A stretch of 64,000 nucleotides of DNA from Strigops habroptila (taxonomy: Eukaryota; Chordata; Aves; Psittaciformes; Psittacidae), in assembly GCF_004027225.2 (NCBI RefSeq), contig NC_044278.2, positions 3,162,001 through 3,226,000 on the forward strand, read 5' to 3'. The position numbers and the translations under genes were made by a program. This document shows, one piece after another, positions 58,813 through 64,000 of this stretch. How positions within the stretch are numbered: the first letter of the stretch is position 1; each line of letters opens with the position of its first letter. Below the pieces are notes generated by a model. The model was given only the letters and a program-made list of their open reading frames with translations. It ran no database searches and was not told where the DNA came from.

Positions 58813-60543
58813 AGTTGTTGTGGACATGTCATGTTGATGGGCTGGATGCCATGAGGTGACTGCAATGGAAAAGATAGAGAGCAACAAGCAAGACAAGCCT
58901 CCATGAACCTTTGCAGCCATCGGCCATGGACTCCGTTTCTATTGTTTGTCTCATCGGGGGAGTAGGGGCTTTCACAAGAGACAGACTCCCATGAACAGTA
59001 CTCGGTCTCAGAGGCTCTGGGAGTCTGCCAGGAAAATGAGGCCAGGGCTCTCTTTGGCACCCTGTTTTCCAGTGCCCTCTATTTCACGCTGGAAGGCAGC
59101 CACATCCCCCCTGTCCTGCAGCCCTGAACTACAAGCGAGGCTGCCTGCGTGCCTCTTGCCCTGTCCCATGTGCAGAGAGAAGCCTTTGCGCATACCTCTT
59201 GCTCTCTCTGTCTCCTCAGTTCTCTGTTTGGATCAAAGTTGTCTCCACACTTGCACTTCGAGCCTTTTCTGTATCATCCCCATGCTGGGAGGAAGCCTTG
59301 TTCTTACAGCTGCAGACTGCCTCCAGCTTGTCAGGCCCTAAATCATGAAAGAAAATCTACATCCTTCCAGGCACTATAGAAAAGGACTGGTGAGGTGTTA
59401 CTTTGGCAAGGGCTGAACAGAGAGAGAGAGAGACAATTACGGGCTGGTTAGTTCAATATATTTAGTTCTGTTCATTGTGTGATGAAAGTTGCAGGTGAGA
59501 TTGATGTATTATTTTGAAAGTGGATCAAAGTAGTTTTTATTGTGAAGAGAGCATGATGTGTTTTTCCCCCCATCCCCAACTGTGTTTTGTTTTGATACTG
59601 TTACATTTCTTTGCAGTCCAGCTGTGACCCTATAGAGCTTCAAGCTAGGCTATCTACTCCACCATACCATAAGCAGTGCTCTAGCCTTGCTGGCACTCTG
59701 CTTCCAGCACCACCAGACATCTCTGCATAGCAAGTTTTTGTTTTAAAGGGCCTTTGTGTTTTAAAGAAGCTAAAAGGGGAAAGTTGTCAGAGGGCAGCTG
59801 TCTCCATTCTGTCCCACCAGTATTACTCCTTTCTGGTCATTGTCCCCAGACATCGAAGAGAGCAGTAACAGCAATGGAAAAAGAGCTAACACTGTGGATG
59901 AACACGAGCTTTAAAAGTCACCTTTTTCACTTACAGCCATTTCATTCACTTCAGTTGTGACATGGTTTTAGTGGCTGTTTGTCTCAGGAACAGCTCAATT
60001 TCGAAGTGAAGTACTTCAAACTGGAAGCCTGGCATTCTGGTTTACATTGGGTATACTGCAGCCATTTCATTAATTTTTAGCTGCTAATGTCATAACATGA
60101 AGGAAGATGATGGGAATATTTTAAGGTCCAGTATCTTGATCCCTATTATGTCTAGGAACAAGTTAGTGCCCTGTTGTGTTATGGACATTGTCAGCCTCTG
60201 AAATGCCATTTCTGTTCTTACTCTGGAAATCTGGGGAGCTGTCTGGCCTCAGGTGCTCATTCTGGCAACACTGGTTTGAATGCAAGATTTATTAACATCA
60301 CTGCAATTCTCCATTAATTTCTGTATTACTCTGTTACCAGATCAGTTCACCAGGAACAGTCAGGGGAAAGGAAGAATTATCTTCATAGATTTGATGACAG
60401 TGCAGTTGTCATGCTAGAAAATGAAGTGATGAAAAAATTGCTTGCTTGTCCTGTGCTCCTCTAGTGATGACTGTAATTTTGGAAATCCCAATCCTGGGAC
60501 TTACAGGCCAGAGGACTAGAAGCCCCCTCTAAATATATATAGC
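58813..60543 (+). other. ILDR2 3'UTR or flank
   Basis: Non-coding sequence after the stop codon. I found no AATAAA before the CR1 at 60,544, so the message may end at a variant signal or continue past the CR1. Confidence 0.45.
59420..59434. repeat. AG microsatellite
   Basis: A short (AG)n run lies in the ILDR2 3' flank. Confidence 0.8.
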
Positions 60544-61740
60544 TGCTCTATGGTCTCCCTGGAGCCGCCTTTTCTCCAGGCTGAACAAGCCCAACTGTCT
60601 CAGCCTGTCTCCAAAGGAGAGGTGCTCCAGCCCTCTGATCAATTTTGTGGTGTCCTCTATACCCGCTCAAGCAGGTCCATGTCTGCCTTGTGTTGAGGAC
60701 ACCAGAACTGCACACAGTACTCCAGGTGGGGTCTCACAAGAGCGGAGTAGAAGGGGAGAATCACCTCCCTCGACCTGCTGGTCATGCTCCTTTTGGTGCA
60801 GCCCAGGACGCAGTCGGCTTTTTGGGCTGCAAGTGCACATTGCCAGCTCATATCCAATTTTCATCCACTGGTACCCCAGGTCCTTCTCTGCAGGGCTCCT
60901 CTCAATCCTTTCATCCCCCAGACTGCACTGATATAGGGAGTTGCCCCGGCCGACGTGCAGGATATTGTGCTTGGCTTTGTTGAACCTCATGGGGTTCACA
61001 TGGGCTCACTCCTCAAGGCTGTCAGGGTCCCTCTGAGTGGCATCCCTTCCCTCCACTGAATCAGCTGCGCTGCTCCGTGTGGTGTCACTCACAAACTTGC
61101 TGAGGGTGCACTTGGCTCCACTGTCTGTCATTAATAGAGACTGAACAGCACCAGTCTTAATACAGGACCCCTTGAGGGACACTGCTTGTTACTGATGTCC
61201 ATTTAGACATCAAGCCATTGACTGCAACTCTCTGGATGCGGCCATCCAGCCAATTCCTAATCCCTCAAATAATCCATTCATCAAACCCATCTTTCTCCAG
61301 TTTACAGACAAGGATGTTGTGTGGGACTGTGCCAAAGGCCTTACAGAAGTCAAGCTAGATGACATCAGTTGCTCTTTCCTTATCCACCAGTGCAGCCACT
61401 CCATTGCATCCTCCAGATAGCCAGGCACTATTTGTCCTTTGGGAAGGGCTGTCTCCGATTGCCTCCCTGCCACCCATATGCCTTGATAGAGCTTCCAGGA
61501 GGAGTTGTTCTGTGATGGTACTGGACATGGAGGTGAAGCTGACTGGTCTGTAGATTCCAGGGTCCTCCTTTCTGTCCTATATAAAAATGGATGTGAAGTT
61601 TTCCTTTTTCCAGGCACTGGGGGCCTGACTGCCTGGGAATGGCTTAGCAACCACATTTGCCAGTACATGCCAGATATATCTACTTGTATTATGTCTGGAG
61701 AGACTAAAGTATTTTCATTTTTTCTCATCTTTGATACATG
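60544..61740 (-). mobile_element. 1.2-kb CR1 ORF2 fragment (reverse transcriptase)
   Basis: Read on the minus strand it carries, broken by stops and frameshifts, the CR1 reverse transcriptase ([51 protein letters not shown]) and the region after it (QCALAAQKADCVLGCTKRSM, SREVILPFYSALVRPHLEYC). It lacks the 3' end normally kept by CR1, so it is truncated on both sides. It lies downstream of ILDR2, possibly in its 3'UTR. Confidence 0.95.
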
Positions 61741-64000
61741 TTCCTAGGAGAATCCCAGCACAGTTAGAAAGAGGTGGTTGGCATCTGAGGTCTCCGTGGT
61801 CTTGAGAAGCTTACAGAGCTACACTGCACGCTATTTTAAATTAAACCCTTCATCCGTGACACATGATGATACTAGCAGCTAGAAATGTTGGTGTTTTGTT
61901 AGTCTGAAAACCTTGGGGAACCCTATGCCATGAATTTCAAAGGAGCTGAGCCCGCTATCTTTTCCATCAGACATCCAGCAGACCCAGGAAACGTTTCACA
62001 CAGAAATTTGAAAGCGCATCTGCAACAATGGCTGTGTCGGAAAGGGGGCAGAATGGTGATTTAACAGTCTCCAAACACCTGTATCTTTTAAATCATACTG
62101 AAAGCCAGAGCGTCACAATCTCCTCATTTCAGTTATGTCTGTCCCTTATCTCAGTCACTGTAGTTTGTTTGATCAAGCCCTTAGGAATGAGTTGTGTGTA
62201 TTAAAAATACAAGCCTTCTCAGTTTTTTGAATCAGTTTTGTTTGCTCAATGCTGGTACTTCAGGGCATTGTGTACATTATGCCTAAGAAGTTGCCATTTA
62301 TGTATCTAGCTTATAAATAAGTAGTTGCAAGCTAATTCTCTTCAGAAAACTATTTTAATTGTAGAACCAAGTGTTCGTAAGAACTCTCTGACCTTTCTTT
62401 TGAATCCAAGTACATGGAAAAGTATTGAAGATTTTGTGATGAGTTTTAGCAGGTGACAAAAATCTCAGCCTCAAAAAAAATAGAAGAGCAGGCCTTAATT
62501 CCCTGAAGTCAGATGTGGGCAGCACCCATCAGTTGGCTGCACCTTGCTCTACCATCACAGATTTCTTACCTCCCTCTGTAAATCTGAAGACATTTTCAGT
62601 TACTGATGGTGTCTCCTCAGGCCATCTTTATTTTTGTCATTAGAAATGCATCTGCAGCAGCACCGAATGGACCAAATAAAGCAAAGGGTGAGGTAGAGCG
62701 GGTCTTCCACCTCTATAGCTATGCAACCCTCATTGAGCTGTGTGACTTGCAGCACAGGAGAACCAAGGGGCAGAGGCTGACAGAGAGCCTGAGAGGAGCC
62801 TCTTGCTTCAGACAAGAAGTGATGGTTTGTGCCTGTGCCATGGTTCAGAACACCTGCAAGAGCGCTGGCACTGCAAGATAATGAGCCTGGTTATGGGGGC
62901 TCAAATGATAAATTTTCCAGTGATCGATTTTTATTGCTGGCATAAATTAAAACCCTTTTCATACAGGATATGGATGTCTGGATCACATCAAGGACATCAG
63001 TGGTTTTGTGCCCTTAAAATGAAGCATCACAACAGTGACTTGCTAAAAAGACAACTGAGATGATGAGTGAATCCTGTAAAGAAAAAAAAAGAGCACTTAG
63101 AGCAACAGCAGGATGAAGCATCAGCCCTAAATGTGGCTGTGCTGTCAAAAATGGGATCTGACCTACTGAAAAAGTTTTGACATAATAGAATGGGAAGATA
63201 AATACTGATAGTAATGACTCCCCAGCAATCCCATTATTCCTTTGAAGTACATTGTAAGAATTCCAGTGTGTGGCTTCAGTGGGAGTGTCTTCGGACCACT
63301 CCATTTCCACTGAAATGGAAAATTAACAAAACTATGAATACTTCAAAAAGTTGAGAAACTGCAACATCTGTCATCTGAGACAGCCAGCCAGAATTATTCA
63401 GGCCCTCGTGCTGGCATACAATGTAGAGGACTGAAACTGTAAGCATCCCAGCCTTCATTAGTACAGTTAGGTCAGTGAGGGCCACCTCGCCTTCCCCACA
63501 GCCAGCACTGGCAGCAGTGGGTGCCAAACTTCCCTGGGCTCCTGCGCTGATGTCTGGGTCCCCCCTGGAGCTCACTGAATTGGGGTTTTCATTCCGGATT
63601 GTGAGTCTGGGTGCCTGTTGCCCATGGATCAGGAGTTGCGCACCCATTTCCTGACCTTTTACAACAAGGCCCCTCTAGACGGGCAATACCAGTTCACCTG
63701 CAACATAAGATAAATGGGTTTGCAGTCAGCAAAGAGGCTTTCATACAGTGATCCTCTCCAGAGCTACCTAAAACTGGCCAGAGAAATCTGTGGGAGGGAG
63801 TAGCAAAGAAAGTACCAGGCATTGTAATTGGCCTTTTGCAGGGAGGAGAGAATGGCCACTCTTGGAGCAGTTTTTTTCAGGGGATTTCAGGATGGGTAAC
63901 CACACATTGATGCCACGACTGGGCTGTGACCAGCTTCCTCCACCAACAGTGATCTGATACTGCACAGAAGAGCTGTGCTTGGTCAAGCTGCGAGCTTGCT
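61741..64000. other. Unassigned right flank
   Basis: Plus-strand ATTAAA near 62,205 and AATAAA near 62,676 are possible ends of a long ILDR2 3'UTR. No TADA1 exon, expected further right by synteny, was seen. Confidence 0.4.

Noticed and set aside
63276..63647. A 123-codon minus-strand frame near the right edge, considered as a TADA1 or retroviral exon
   Set aside because: No residues match TADA1 and no conserved retroviral motif is visible.

Overview
This is vertebrate nuclear DNA, most likely from a bird. The evidence is two genes with long introns and canonical GT-AG splice sites, plus many copies of the CR1 retrotransposon with its typical octamer-rich 3' tail. I cannot name the species. 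No bacterial or viral genome, CRISPR array or tRNA gene was seen. Layout: positions 1-5,520 hold no recognisable exon, only two decayed CR1 pieces and possibly the MAEL 3'UTR. Positions 5,521-16,806 on the minus strand carry a complete 12-exon MAEL (maelstrom) gene, about 411 residues, with its first exon in a CpG-rich promoter (about 16,550-17,010). Positions 17,010-23,470 are the divergent intergenic spacer. Positions 23,957-58,812 on the plus strand carry a complete 10-coding-exon ILDR2 gene (644 residues), starting in a strong CpG island (about 23,470-24,660). Positions 58,813-64,000 hold ILDR2 3' flank or 3'UTR, a 1.2-kb inactive CR1 in antisense and unassigned sequence. The genes are head to head, as in the human MAEL-ILDR2 neighbourhood. 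From that synteny, GPA33 would be expected beyond the left edge and TADA1 beyond the right edge; no exon of either was found. MAEL is a germline piRNA-pathway protein with an HMG box and a maelstrom RNase-H-like domain. ILDR2 (angulin-3) is an Ig-domain membrane protein linked to tricellular junctions, lipid homeostasis and immune regulation. They share no known pathway, so the pairing looks like conserved gene order rather than a functional system. I found no clearly new biological system. The best leads are a possible phase-compatible alternative ILDR2 first exon without a signal peptide, a strong-context uORF overlapping the ILDR2 start, two copies of one LTR family (one drastically deleted but with an intact 5-bp target duplication), and several near-perfect palindromes or hairpins in MAEL introns and in the spacer. 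Human comparisons are from memory; exon borders come from reading frames and splice signals, not transcripts.
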